Below are positions 16,479 to 24,781 of a stretch of 40,502 nucleotides of DNA, piece after piece. This stretch comes from Halioglobus japonicus (lineage in GTDB: Bacteria > Pseudomonadota > Gammaproteobacteria > Pseudomonadales > Halieaceae), in contig CACSIL010000008.1 of the NCBI GenBank assembly GCA_902705825.1, forward strand, positions 1-40,502, written 5' to 3'. A model generated the notes under the pieces. The model was not told where the DNA came from, made no database searches, and saw only the letters and a list, made by a program, of their open reading frames with translations. How positions within the stretch are numbered: position 1 is the stretch's first letter; every line of letters starts with the position of its first letter. The position numbers and the translations under genes were made by a program.

Positions 16479-19082
16479 TCATGCTGCTGTCCCGGTGGCC
16501 GTGGCCGTCGCTGTCCCTGTCGCGTCGAGAATCTCCCGAACCAGTGACCCGGGGTCGGGCGCGCGCTGAAAGTCCTGAACCATTTGCTCGGAATTCTGCT
16601 TGTAGTCAACCGTTGCAGCATCAAGACCTGCCAGTGTCAGCGGTTGATGGTGATCCATATAAATCGGCTGTGAACCCTGATAGTACCATTGCACTACACG
16701 GTCATAGATCGACTCCACATTCCTGACGAGATGCCCGCGGTCGAACAGTATCACGGGCAGGCCATTGAAGGATCTCAGGAGTATGGTATGCGATACAGAA
16801 TTCCAGTAAAACGCATATTCTGCGGTCAACAATAGCGAGACAAGCCGTGTAAAGGCACAGAAACTGAGCAGTTCGACACCCTCGTATCCGCGTAAATCGC
16901 GCGCCAACTCACGAATAAATTTTTCCGGAGCGACAAATATCGGCCGCCGACCGGCCTCCACTGCCTGCTTTAACAACCGCACAACAATTTCTCGGAAACC
17001 GTGTACGGCCTCAAACATCAATTGCCCTTCAAGATCGGTTGCTGAAAGTATGAACAGCCAATGCGGCTTGGTACTGACATCGGGCTCCAGCGACGCTTTG
17101 TAAAGGAGGTGTGGATTGAAAAACGACACCTCGCGCGCATCCGTCTCACTCGCTTGAGTCGCACTCGGGTGGGCGTGTGCGGGATAAAGATGAACATGGT
17201 GCCTGAGAATGCGTTCAGCTCCGGCCAACTGCTCGACGATCTGCTCGTCCTGCTCCTTTTTCACGCTCTCCAAATGCGTGAAGACATGTGCAGGCAAATC
17301 CAGCTCAGTGGCATCCGGTACGTCGATCGATATCAGGCTGGAAATGGGTTGCTGCGACAACACGCCCAGGAAAGGGTCGGCAGTAACCACTTTGCAATTT
17401 CGCTCGATTAAAGAATCGACAAATGTTTCCAGCGCCTGGTGCGAACAGATATCGTGCATGCAATACAAATAGCCTGAACACAAAAACACGATATCCGGTG
17501 CAAACGACTCGACAGCCTGTTCCAGATCGCCCATAGACTGATAGCAAAAAGTACGTCCCGGGAAAGCCTCGCTGTTTGCTTGATACAGGCGCTCTGGCAA
17601 CTGCACCATGAAGTGATCCAGACGTTCATGCCCCATGAGCATGTACATCACGGTGGTCAGTTCTCCGAAGTCGTTGTCGAGAATGAAAAGCATACGGGCA
17701 TGTTGCGCCGCCTTGTCGCCACCGTCATCGGAGTTTACTGAAGAAGTTGTCTGCCCGGGAATCAGTTTTTCAAGCCAGCGTTCAACCTCAAAAACCCGCG
17801 GGCCAAATCGCGCTTCAGTCCACTCCAACTCAGGAAGCGGCAAGGCCTCATCGGCGTGGCTGTGCAACAGGGCATTGGGGTTGGCCTTCAAATATGCCTT
17901 CTGCGTCTCCAGTTTAAAAACAGCAATACCCAGATTACGCTGCAACTGCGCATCATCGGGGCTAGCGGCAACGCATTGCTCGTAAGCAGTGGCCGCTTCC
18001 TGCCAGCGTTCCAGTTTTAACCAGACACCAGCCAGTGCTTGTGCAAGGCGCAGATCATCAGGTAGCACGAGACGAGCCTGTAAATATGCCGCCTCTGCTT
18101 CATGCCAACGTTGCAACTTCGAAAGGGCATTACCCAAATTGATGCACGTCTCCGCATCGTCCCCGTTGATAGACAGACTCCGTTGATAGGCATCTGCGGC
18201 CTCTTCCCAACAGTTCAGGTTCGCCTGGGCATTGCCGAGATTTTGAAGTGTCGCGGGACTGTCGGGCGACAGAGCCAGTGCCTTTTCATAAGCCGTTACC
18301 GCTGCCGACAGATCCTCGAGCCGGCCCAGAGCATCGCCGAGATGATGATGAGACCAGGCGTTTTCGGCATCCAGGCGGATAGAGTTACGGTACGCTTCGG
18401 CGGCTGCCTCCCACCTCCCCTGCTTCCCGAGCGTTTCGCCAAGTTGCAGGAATATCTGCGGCTCAGTGGAATCGAGAGCCAAGGCCTTCTGATAAATTGC
18501 CTCAGCCTGCTCCCACCTGCCCATTTCCCTCAGCGCACGCCCCAGATTTCTCAACGTCCATAAGCTTTCAGGTGAGCGCGCCAGCGCTTGCTCATAGGAG
18601 GCTACCGCTGCCGCATAATCGTCTAAATGACACAGTGCGTCACCCAGGTGATGGTGCGGCCAGAAATTGTCGGCGTCCAGACAGATCGAGGTACGATACG
18701 CGTGTGCAGCTTCCTTCCAATGCCCCTGATTTGCCAGTGTTTCGCCGAGATGCAAAAACGTCATCGGCTCCGCCCAATCAAACCCTATTGCGCGGCGATA
18801 GGCAGCCTCAGCCTGTTCCCACCGCCCGAGCCTCGATAGTGCATTGCCGAAATTCTTTAGTGTCCACGGGCTCCTGGGCGCCAGAGCAAGTGCCTGTTCA
18901 TAGGTGGCGATGGCTTCTGACAGGTGTCCGAGCCTGGCCAACGCATCGCCGAGGTGGTGATACGGCCAGGGATTCTCTGCGTCCAGGTCGATGGACTTAC
19001 GAAACGCCTCGACGGCTTCCTCCCAGCGTTCCTGCTTCAAAAGTGCCTCACCCTGATGCAAGAACGTCAGCGACTCAGTCAT
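16479..19082 (-). CDS. TPR-NDYGEL fusion protein (possible TPR-glycosyltransferase-like enzyme)
   Basis: 867 aa. Residues 1-400 are about eleven TPR units; the first eight follow a three-TPR super-repeat (LDAEN-x-W-x-HHHLGDAL, then SPxSxWTLxNLG, then GRWEQAEA with FLxLGExL). A linker leads to the NDYGEL domain (about 460-850): NDFGEL at 470-475, FPGRT, SGYLYCMH, TADPF, HWLF-x-LS, EYAFYWNS, FDRGHLVR. The protein ends in a low-complexity TATATGTA tail. TPR followed by a two-lobed alpha/beta domain recalls O-GlcNAc transferase and bacterial protein glycosyltransferases, but sequence similarity to those is not visible, so function is unassigned. The ATG at 19082 has AGG five bases upstream; a frameshifted TPR relic precedes it, so the gene may be 5'-truncated. 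Likely operon with the GMC gene. Confidence 0.82.
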   Translation of the reverse strand: MTESLTFLHQGEALLKQERWEEAVEAFRKSIDLDAENPWPYHHLGDALARLGHLSEAIATYEQALALAPRSPWTLKNFGNALSRLGRWEQAEAAYRRAIGFDWAEPMTFLHLGETLANQGHWKEAAHAYRTSICLDADNFWPHHHLGDALCHLDDYAAAVASYEQALARSPESLWTLRNLGRALREMGRWEQAEAIYQKALALDSTEPQIFLQLGETLGKQGRWEAAAEAYRNSIRLDAENAWSHHHLGDALGRLEDLSAAVTAYEKALALSPDSPATLQNLGNAQANLNCWEEAADAYQRSLSINGDDAETCINLGNALSKLQRWHEAEAAYLQARLVLPDDLRLAQALAGVWLKLERWQEAATAYEQCVAASPDDAQLQRNLGIAVFKLETQKAYLKANPNALLHSHADEALPLPELEWTEARFGPRVFEVERWLEKLIPGQTTSSVNSDDGGDKAAQHARMLFILDNDFGELTTVMYMLMGHERLDHFMVQLPERLYQANSEAFPGRTFCYQSMGDLEQAVESFAPDIVFLCSGYLYCMHDICSHQALETFVDSLIERNCKVVTADPFLGVLSQQPISSLISIDVPDATELDLPAHVFTHLESVKKEQDEQIVEQLAGAERILRHHVHLYPAHAHPSATQASETDAREVSFFNPHLLYKASLEPDVSTKPHWLFILSATDLEGQLMFEAVHGFREIVVRLLKQAVEAGRRPIFVAPEKFIRELARDLRGYEGVELLSFCAFTRLVSLLLTAEYAFYWNSVSHTILLRSFNGLPVILFDRGHLVRNVESIYDRVVQWYYQGSQPIYMDHHQPLTLAGLDAATVDYKQNSEQMVQDFQRAPDPGSLVREILDATGTATATATGTAA
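17880..19070 (-). repeat. TPR array with a three-unit super-repeat
   Basis: 34-aa TPRs in a higher-order period of about 102 aa (306 bp): units 1-3, 4-6 and 7-8 repeat the same type order. This points to expansion by duplicating blocks of three TPRs. Confidence 0.75.
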
Positions 19083-19271
19083 CTAAACCTACCGCGCGAT
19101 AGAACAACACCCCCACCTGCTCCCCGCTCCCTGAACATAGGGGAAGAGCGCATAAGTGCAGCGCATAGGGGTCGATTTCAATCATCTGACTAAACAACTC
19201 AGCAGCCTCTTCCAAGCGCATGTTGATAACGACTTGAATGATACCCCAAGTATCGAGCTCAGTATTGGGTC
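19075..19271 (-). pseudogene. Frameshifted TPR relic at the 5' end of the TPR-NDYGEL gene
   Basis: The minus-strand frame after a TGA near 19272 reads a TPR-like segment (MRLEEAAELFSQMIEIDP), then GSGEQVGVLFYRAVGLDD, and stops at 19077-19075, inside the start of the 867-aa gene. Its last 17 residues align with the gene's own third TPR (GRWEQAEAAYRRAIGFD), and the next residues of that TPR (TFLHLGE) continue in the gene's frame (TFLHQGE). A 1-base insertion or 2-base deletion around 19078-19084 would explain the break. Longest ATG-started piece: 19221-19075, 48 codons. Confidence 0.6.
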
Positions 19272-19339
19272 ACAAAGGGAGATATGCAGAGTGGTTCACA
19301 TTTCACAAGCCCTGTTTCTGTGGCGGCAGGCCGCGCTAG

Positions 19340-19348
19340 TGGTATAGT
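19340..19348 (+). promoter_or_regulatory. Putative extended -10 promoter of the class III aminotransferase
   Basis: TGG-TATAGT on the plus strand, giving a leader of about 70 nt before the ATG at 19425. The -35 is poor. A GCGGC-AG-GCCGC dyad at 19323-19334 sits just upstream and could be an operator. Confidence 0.4.
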
Positions 19349-19424
19349 TCCTACACGGCTATTTCTGGCGAGGGCTTTGGTCTCGCTTACCAGCGTTCCA
19401 ACTTTGGAATGATCGAGAGAGAGA

Positions 19425-20627
19425 ATGAACGAACAACGACCTGATTCCGGCTATTTTCGACCCGATCACTATTTGAAATATCCGATAGTTTTGAAATCCG
19501 CCGATGGCAGCATCATCACGGATGTCAGCGGGAATGAATACCTGGATTTCAGCGCCATAATGGGTGCAGTAAACTGTGGTCACAACGTACCACAGATCAA
19601 CAAAAGGTTGATCGAACAAGTGAGCTCTGTATGGACGTCCAACTTCTTTGCGACCGAAATTCAGTTGGAAGCCATTTCCAGGATCAACGCCATACTGCCC
19701 CAGAACATGAGTCTGGCAGCGCTTTACAGCACCGGCGCCGAGGCCATCGAGTTCGCGCTGCGCTTTGCCAGAGCCGCCACAGGCCGCAATCGCATCGTAT
19801 CATTCAAAGACCATTTTCACGGCAAGACCCTTGGGACGATGCACCTGGTTCAGCATTTCCCCGATTGCTATGGCCCGGTACCTGAATCCTATAGAACAGT
19901 GATTGACAGTGATGGCTCAGATGACCCGGCAGTGATTGAAGCGTATCTGAATTCTCTGCCAGTGGATGATGTGGCTGCGGTTATTTTTGAGCCTGTAGTT
20001 GGTTACTCCGGCCCGCGACTGCTTCATCCAGGGTTTCTGAAAACCGTTCGCGAGTTCTGCGACAAGCACAATATAGTGATGATTGCCGATGAGATACTTA
20101 CCGGCTTTCACCGTTGCGAAGGCTTTTTCTGTTCCGACCAGGGCAACATCAAACCTGATGTTATCGTTTTTGGGAAAGGCCTGGGTAACGGGTTCCCAAT
20201 CTCCGGAGTCGCCTGCGTAGAGCCGTTGTTAAAGTACCTGAATAATGCACTTCCAGGAAGCACGTTCGCGGGCAATAGTCTGGCCTGCGCTGCTGCATGT
20301 GGGGTGCTGGAATTTATGCAGCAGCACGACTTTCCAGAGAAAACCTCGATGCTCGAGACTGCCTTCTACGAGTATTTCACACAACCCAGATTTGAGTCTT
20401 ATGGTATTAAAGTTGATGGCAAGGGAGGTCTGTTATCTATCAGCTTCGAGGATCCCGCACTTAACCAGGTGCCGGAGATTTACTTGCAGCTGTTACAGGA
20501 CGGTGTAATAACGTCACACACGCAGAAAAGTATCCGAGTGTCACCGCCTCTAACCATCGGTATCACTGAGTTTAAACGCGGCCTGGATATTATTGGAAAC
20601 TGTCTGGACAAATTCTGCGCCCGCTGA
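19425..20627 (+). CDS. Class III PLP-dependent aminotransferase
   Basis: 400 aa; purine-rich GAGAGAGAGA precedes the ATG. Landmarks of the ornithine/GABA/acetylornithine aminotransferase superfamily: STGAEAIE (102-109) for phosphate binding, F-HG-KT (131-135), the IADE Asp at 222, and FGKGLGNGFP with the Schiff-base lysine K251, then GSTFAGN-type residues. Substrate cannot be fixed: members use omega-amino acids, diamines or glutamate semialdehyde. It stands alone on the plus strand, divergent from the TPR-NDYGEL gene and convergent with a sulfotransferase (27-bp gap). It may supply an amino acid or diamine used as a glycan substituent, or be unrelated metabolism. Confidence 0.88.
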   Translation: MNEQRPDSGYFRPDHYLKYPIVLKSADGSIITDVSGNEYLDFSAIMGAVNCGHNVPQINKRLIEQVSSVWTSNFFATEIQLEAISRINAILPQNMSLAALYSTGAEAIEFALRFARAATGRNRIVSFKDHFHGKTLGTMHLVQHFPDCYGPVPESYRTVIDSDGSDDPAVIEAYLNSLPVDDVAAVIFEPVVGYSGPRLLHPGFLKTVREFCDKHNIVMIADEILTGFHRCEGFFCSDQGNIKPDVIVFGKGLGNGFPISGVACVEPLLKYLNNALPGSTFAGNSLACAAACGVLEFMQQHDFPEKTSMLETAFYEYFTQPRFESYGIKVDGKGGLLSISFEDPALNQVPEIYLQLLQDGVITSHTQKSIRVSPPLTIGITEFKRGLDIIGNCLDKFCAR

Positions 20628-20654
20628 ATCGGGTGGCTATAGGCACAATCTGAA

Positions 20655-21863
20655 TTACTTCGTACGGCGTTGAAAGGCGCTGGCTACACGGTCGCGTAAG
20701 CGCGGTGCACCACCTGCTTTCTCCCTCTCCAGTCTTCGCGCCTCCTTTTCCTCTTTGATTTTCGCTCTCCTTTCCCTTTCCTCCGCCCGCATCTTCTCCT
20801 TCAACTGCTCTGTCTGTCTGTGCTTTTGCCGCTTGCGCTGTCTCTCTTCCTTCTCCGCCTGCCTTTTCGCGGCTCGCACCTGCTGCCTTGCCAGTTGCCT
20901 TGCCTTTTTCTCTCTCTCCCTCTCTTCGGCTTTCTCGCGCTCCCTCATGGCGTTCAGGTCTTCGAGAATTCCATCGAACTGGGCTTCGGAAACGTGTTCC
21001 AGAGGCTCTCCCTCATACAGCGGATAAGAGAATCTTTGTCCGTTGGTAAGAACATTTTCCTCCACCCAGCTGTTGGATTCACAGTATTGATCGCGCACGG
21101 TTTGAGTAATTTCCTGAGGGATCTCGTACTTTGAACCGTGCGCTTTGCTCAGCTTTCCCAGGCCGAAATAGACCGTGCCATTATTAGGAAGGTCGCGCGC
21201 ATTGTATTCGAGCTTGAATGCCAGCATTTCGCGACTCAGAGACGGGTTTTCATCGCTGAGTAGCTCGAGGTTGTCCAATTCCTCGCTGGTTAAACCAAGA
21301 ATCGCGATCAGAAAATCGCGGACCACATCGCCATCTGTCAGGCTATCTCTATCGAACAATCTTACCGAGATGTTATTGCTGAAAGCCGCCTGCCAACGCT
21401 CCAGAAAGACCCGGTAATCGGTGAAAAAACCTTCCTGGTAAAACTGTTCGATGGAGCCGACATAATTGGTCGCATGAACTTTTTGCAAATAGGATGACCT
21501 GAGATATGCCGCCTGCTCTCGCAGATAGCAAACAGGTACCACATCGAAATCCTTGAAAAAATCGGCTACAACGGATGGATTACAACCCTGAAGTTGCTCG
21601 CTGCTGATAATGACATTTCTACAATTCGTTAGTTGCGTTTCACTCTTCAGTTCCAGGTACAACTTTTCCAGCACATTCTCATTCGCCGACGGGTTTTTAT
21701 TTCCCAACGCTTCGGCAATTTCGTGGTGAGCGGCGACTCTGATACCCGTTACCGGATAGTAATAGCCAGACTCAAGCAGCTTGTTTCTGTTTTGATACAA
21801 CGTCTTCTGAATGGAGGTAGTACCACACTTATGCCTACCGAAATGTAAAAACAACCTCTTCAT
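20655..21863 (-). CDS. Sulfotransferase-like protein with long basic coiled-coil tail
   Basis: 402 aa. The N-terminus LFLHFGRHKCGTTSIQ (residues 4-19) is the 5'-phosphosulfate-binding loop of PAPS-dependent sulfotransferases (K-x-GTTS), followed by IISSEQL and the CYLREQAAYLRSSYLQ segment corresponding to the 3'-phosphate-binding R/S motif of the family. From about residue 303 to the end, almost every residue is K, R, E, Q or A (REREKAEERERE and similar), a highly charged helix not part of the catalytic fold. It may bind membrane, RNA or partner proteins. Third gene after NDYGEL (23534-24781) and TPR (22084-23469) on the same strand, so the acceptor is probably the product of that set (inference). 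Confidence 0.78.
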   Translation of the reverse strand: MKRLFLHFGRHKCGTTSIQKTLYQNRNKLLESGYYYPVTGIRVAAHHEIAEALGNKNPSANENVLEKLYLELKSETQLTNCRNVIISSEQLQGCNPSVVADFFKDFDVVPVCYLREQAAYLRSSYLQKVHATNYVGSIEQFYQEGFFTDYRVFLERWQAAFSNNISVRLFDRDSLTDGDVVRDFLIAILGLTSEELDNLELLSDENPSLSREMLAFKLEYNARDLPNNGTVYFGLGKLSKAHGSKYEIPQEITQTVRDQYCESNSWVEENVLTNGQRFSYPLYEGEPLEHVSEAQFDGILEDLNAMREREKAEEREREKKARQLARQQVRAAKRQAEKEERQRKRQKHRQTEQLKEKMRAEERERRAKIKEEKEARRLEREKAGGAPRLRDRVASAFQRRTK

Positions 21864-21885
21864 ACTGATATCAATTACCTTGAGA

Positions 21886-21895
21886 TGTGATCACA
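21886..21895. promoter_or_regulatory. Palindrome TGTGATCACA upstream of the sulfotransferase
   Basis: Perfect 10-bp dyad, 23 bp upstream of the start at 21863. The same 10-mer occurs at 35670-35679. The half-site resembles CRP (TGTGA) but lacks the 6-bp spacer. Confidence 0.3.
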
Positions 21896-22083
21896 CTGAG
21901 AAAACCAACTGGCCGAAAATGCAACACAGCAGTGACTTCAGCCCTACGCCCGTATTCCAGCTGAACAGCACTGTGAATCTCCAGAGTACCCCCAAACGTC
22001 GATCATAGTTGCGCAGTGCAAGCTGCTGCAGTGAGGCCAAATGCGATAGCCCGTCCACCGGTTAAGACAGTGGTTGGTCCAGC

Positions 22084-23469
22084 CTACCCTTCGACAGACA
22101 TCTTAATCTGCAAACTTTCAAACCGTTGATGCGTTTCTTCATCCCCGACACTTATAGCCACCGCCTGCTTGTATATCATGAGTGCATCGTCAGCTCTGTC
22201 GACTTGTTCGAGCAATGCGCCCAGGCGATTGTAGATCAGCGGGATACCCGCATCTATCTCCATAGCTCTGCAGTATGCTGGTATCGCGATATCTACCTGT
22301 CCAATTTCAGACATCGCATCGGCCAATGTTACTAATAACTCCGCTGAAGATATCATATTGATCAGTTGACCATAAACTTCCGCTGCTTCCTGCAGCCTGC
22401 CTAGCGTTAGGAAAAGTCGTCCCAGGCGCTCTCGGCAATCCGGGTTTTCGGGCTCGAGGGTGATCCCCGTTCTGTAACTCATGATCGCCTCCTGCGATCG
22501 GCCCAAATGTTCGAATACCTGCGCGAGATTACAAAATGGCAGATACCAATCGGACTTCAGTTCGATAGCCTGCTGGTACGCTACTGCAGACTCATCCCAG
22601 CGCTTAAGTTCTGCCAATGCACGCCCAAGATTGTAGGGCGTCCAGAATGACGTTGGATCTATCAGCCGGGCCTGCCTGAGAGCCACCACCGCTTCTTCCC
22701 AACGTTCGAGCTCGATCAGCGACTGCCCCAGGCGAAAATACGGCCAGAACTTATCGGATTCTATCTGGATGGCTTGCTGACAAGCGTCAACCGCCTCCTC
22801 CCAACGCTGCAATTCAACCAGAGCCTGCCCCAGTTCAAAATGCGGCCAGAACAAGCCGGCGTTAATCTGCACTGCCTGTCGGTATGCGGTTATCGCCTCT
22901 TCCCAGCGTCGCAATTCAAGCAAAGCATGACCGAGGTGGTAGTGTGACCAGAACACTCCAGCGTCGATTTGAATCGCAAATCGATAGGACGTCGCAGCCT
23001 CTTCCCAGCGCTGTAATTCAGACAGGGCTCGTCCGAGGTGGTAATGTGACCAGAATTTGTCGGGATCAACCTTGATAGCCTGACGGTAGGCATCAACGGC
23101 TTCTTCCCACCGTCGCAGCTCGGACAAGGCCTGCCCCAGATGGTAGTGTGACCAGAACTTATCCGCATCTATCTCAATGGCCAGTCGGTAAGCGGTTGTC
23201 GCTTCCTCCCAGCGCTTTAATTCGGACAGAGCCCGACCCAGATGATAGTGCGCCCACACCTCCGCCGGACTAATCTGCAGACCTCGCTGGTAGGCCAAAG
23301 CCGCTTCTTCCCAGCGGTTGAGCTTTGCGAGGGCCTGCCCCAGGTTATAGTGCGACCAGTACACGCCAGCATCGGCCTCGATAGCCTGCCGATAAGCCGT
23401 TACCGCATCTTCCCAGCGCTCTTGTTTGAACAGCTCGTTTGCATGCTCTTGAGGATTTTTTTCGCCCAT
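22084..23469 (-). CDS. TPR-only protein with highly regular Trp-containing repeats
   Basis: 461 aa made almost wholly of TPRs, about 13 units of 34 aa. Units 1-8 are strikingly uniform: RWEEA, AYRQAI, D-x-x-x-FWSHYHLG-x-ALSEL; later units are diverged. No signal peptide, no membrane segment, no catalytic domain, so it is probably a cytoplasmic scaffold. It starts 64 bp after the NDYGEL gene 23534-24781. Because TPR and NDYGEL are one protein at 16479-19082, these two gene products very likely act as a complex. A sulfotransferase follows after 220 bp. The conserved W at each helix A should line one face of the superhelix and may define the ligand groove. Confidence 0.85.
   Translation of the reverse strand: MGEKNPQEHANELFKQERWEDAVTAYRQAIEADAGVYWSHYNLGQALAKLNRWEEAALAYQRGLQISPAEVWAHYHLGRALSELKRWEEATTAYRLAIEIDADKFWSHYHLGQALSELRRWEEAVDAYRQAIKVDPDKFWSHYHLGRALSELQRWEEAATSYRFAIQIDAGVFWSHYHLGHALLELRRWEEAITAYRQAVQINAGLFWPHFELGQALVELQRWEEAVDACQQAIQIESDKFWPYFRLGQSLIELERWEEAVVALRQARLIDPTSFWTPYNLGRALAELKRWDESAVAYQQAIELKSDWYLPFCNLAQVFEHLGRSQEAIMSYRTGITLEPENPDCRERLGRLFLTLGRLQEAAEVYGQLINMISSAELLVTLADAMSEIGQVDIAIPAYCRAMEIDAGIPLIYNRLGALLEQVDRADDALMIYKQAVAISVGDEETHQRFESLQIKMSVEG
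22620..23440 (-). repeat. 102-bp tandem TPR repeat DNA
   Basis: Eight consecutive 102-bp units encode nearly the same 34-aa TPR. Nucleotide similarity is visible between units (for example recurring variants of CTTCCCAGCG and GTAGTGTGACCAGAA at the same phase), consistent with recent expansion or gene conversion. Confidence 0.7.
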
Positions 23470-23533
23470 GCTCTCATTCTTCTCGATTTATACGGTCATT
23501 TAGTCGCGGCGGCCTATCAGTTGCACGCGAGTC

Positions 23534-24781
23534 TCACCTGCTAAATAGCTCTTGGATCACCTGTTCCGGTGGCGGCAGTTCTCGCAAATTCTTCACGATC
23601 ACGTCCGTTTCTTTTTTGTATGTGCTGGCAAGGTCTTCCAGAGCATCAGCATCCAGCGCTTCGTGTTGATTCAGTGAGGGAGGCGTCCAATTCTGGTAGT
23701 ACCAACGGACCATACGCTCGTGCATCGGTTTTACGTGCCGCGCGAGGTGCCCCTCATCGAACATGAACATGGGTAATCCGTTAATCACCCTGAGGAAAGT
23801 GGAGTAAGACGCCAGGTTCCAGTAGAAAACATACTCGGCGTTCAGTAAGCGTGCATTAAAATCTTCATACGCACAAAACGTCAACAAGTCCTTTCGGGCA
23901 TGGACGGGAGCGCGGCTACGCAGTTTCTGCACACACTCATCCGGCGCCAAAAATACCGGCCGCCTACCAGCCTGTAGCGTTTGTTCCAGCTTCTTCTGCA
24001 AGATATCAATGAACCGCTCTTCACCGTAGAACGATGTTTGAAGGTCGTAATCCACCGACCCGAGAATGAACAACCAGTGTCGATCGTCAGCGGACTCAGA
24101 GGCTGCGTTCCCGGACGTAGTATCAGCAGAGGTATCACCATCGCGGACGAGGCTGGGATTGAAGAATGTAACGTTATCCGTACCCACCTCAATCGGCTCA
24201 TCGTCCGGATGGGTGCGGGTATAATACAGGTGCGTCGTGTTTCTGATGATATGGGACGCTCTGGCAAACTGCTTCAGTATCCGCATATTGCCAAATGTCG
24301 TGCTGAGCCTATACGGCCAGGGTTGATCCTTGATAATTTCTGTTTCAAATAGCTGCAACGCTTCGGGCGCATTGGCCTCAGCGGGGTCCAACTGGGAGAA
24401 AATGCCAAAAAACGGATCGCTGGTAACCACTTTGCAATTCCTGTCAGACAACAACTGAACGAGCGCTTCCGTTTCCTCTAGAGAGATGATCTGATGAAGC
24501 GGCAATATGTAGCCGGAGAAGAGAAACACGATATCCGGTTCAGTCTCATCGACTGTGCAAAGAATATCGTCGATAGAGTCATAACTGTATGTTTTGCCAG
24601 GCAAGGTATCCTTATTCTTGGAATACAAGCGAGGGGGAAGCAATAGCGTCGTGGTGCTGGCCAGGTTCCTCCCCTGCAAAAAATACATGGCAAGGCCGAG
24701 CTCACCATAATCATTGTTGAGTATAAACAACAAACGGGGACTGCGAGTTTCTGGGCTACTGGTCATAGGTTCTGGTTTCAT
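23534..24781 (-). CDS. NDYGEL-family protein (stand-alone domain)
   Basis: 415 aa; the most compact version of the family and best guide to its limits. LLFILNNDYGEL is at residues 17-28, followed by LPGKT, SGYILPLHQI, TSDPFFG, HWLFILGSVDYD, EYVFYWN and FDEGHLARH near the end. It ends at ELFSR, where the 4030-5601 paralogue goes on into the AFFQP module, and it has no TPRs. No known catalytic motif is visible. The conserved C-terminal Y-W-N and F-D-x-G-H lie in loops where GT-B enzymes bind nucleotide sugars, so a glycosyltransferase-like role is possible but unproven. It heads an apparent operon with a TPR protein (64 bp) and a sulfotransferase. An ATG five codons later is an alternative start. 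Confidence 0.8.
   Translation of the reverse strand: MKPEPMTSSPETRSPRLLFILNNDYGELGLAMYFLQGRNLASTTTLLLPPRLYSKNKDTLPGKTYSYDSIDDILCTVDETEPDIVFLFSGYILPLHQIISLEETEALVQLLSDRNCKVVTSDPFFGIFSQLDPAEANAPEALQLFETEIIKDQPWPYRLSTTFGNMRILKQFARASHIIRNTTHLYYTRTHPDDEPIEVGTDNVTFFNPSLVRDGDTSADTTSGNAASESADDRHWLFILGSVDYDLQTSFYGEERFIDILQKKLEQTLQAGRRPVFLAPDECVQKLRSRAPVHARKDLLTFCAYEDFNARLLNAEYVFYWNLASYSTFLRVINGLPMFMFDEGHLARHVKPMHERMVRWYYQNWTPPSLNQHEALDADALEDLASTYKKETDVIVKNLRELPPPEQVIQELFSR

Noticed and set aside
22620..23440. CRISPR-like regular repeat
   Set aside because: The 102-bp periodicity is coding and explained fully by 34-aa TPR units; no spacer structure.
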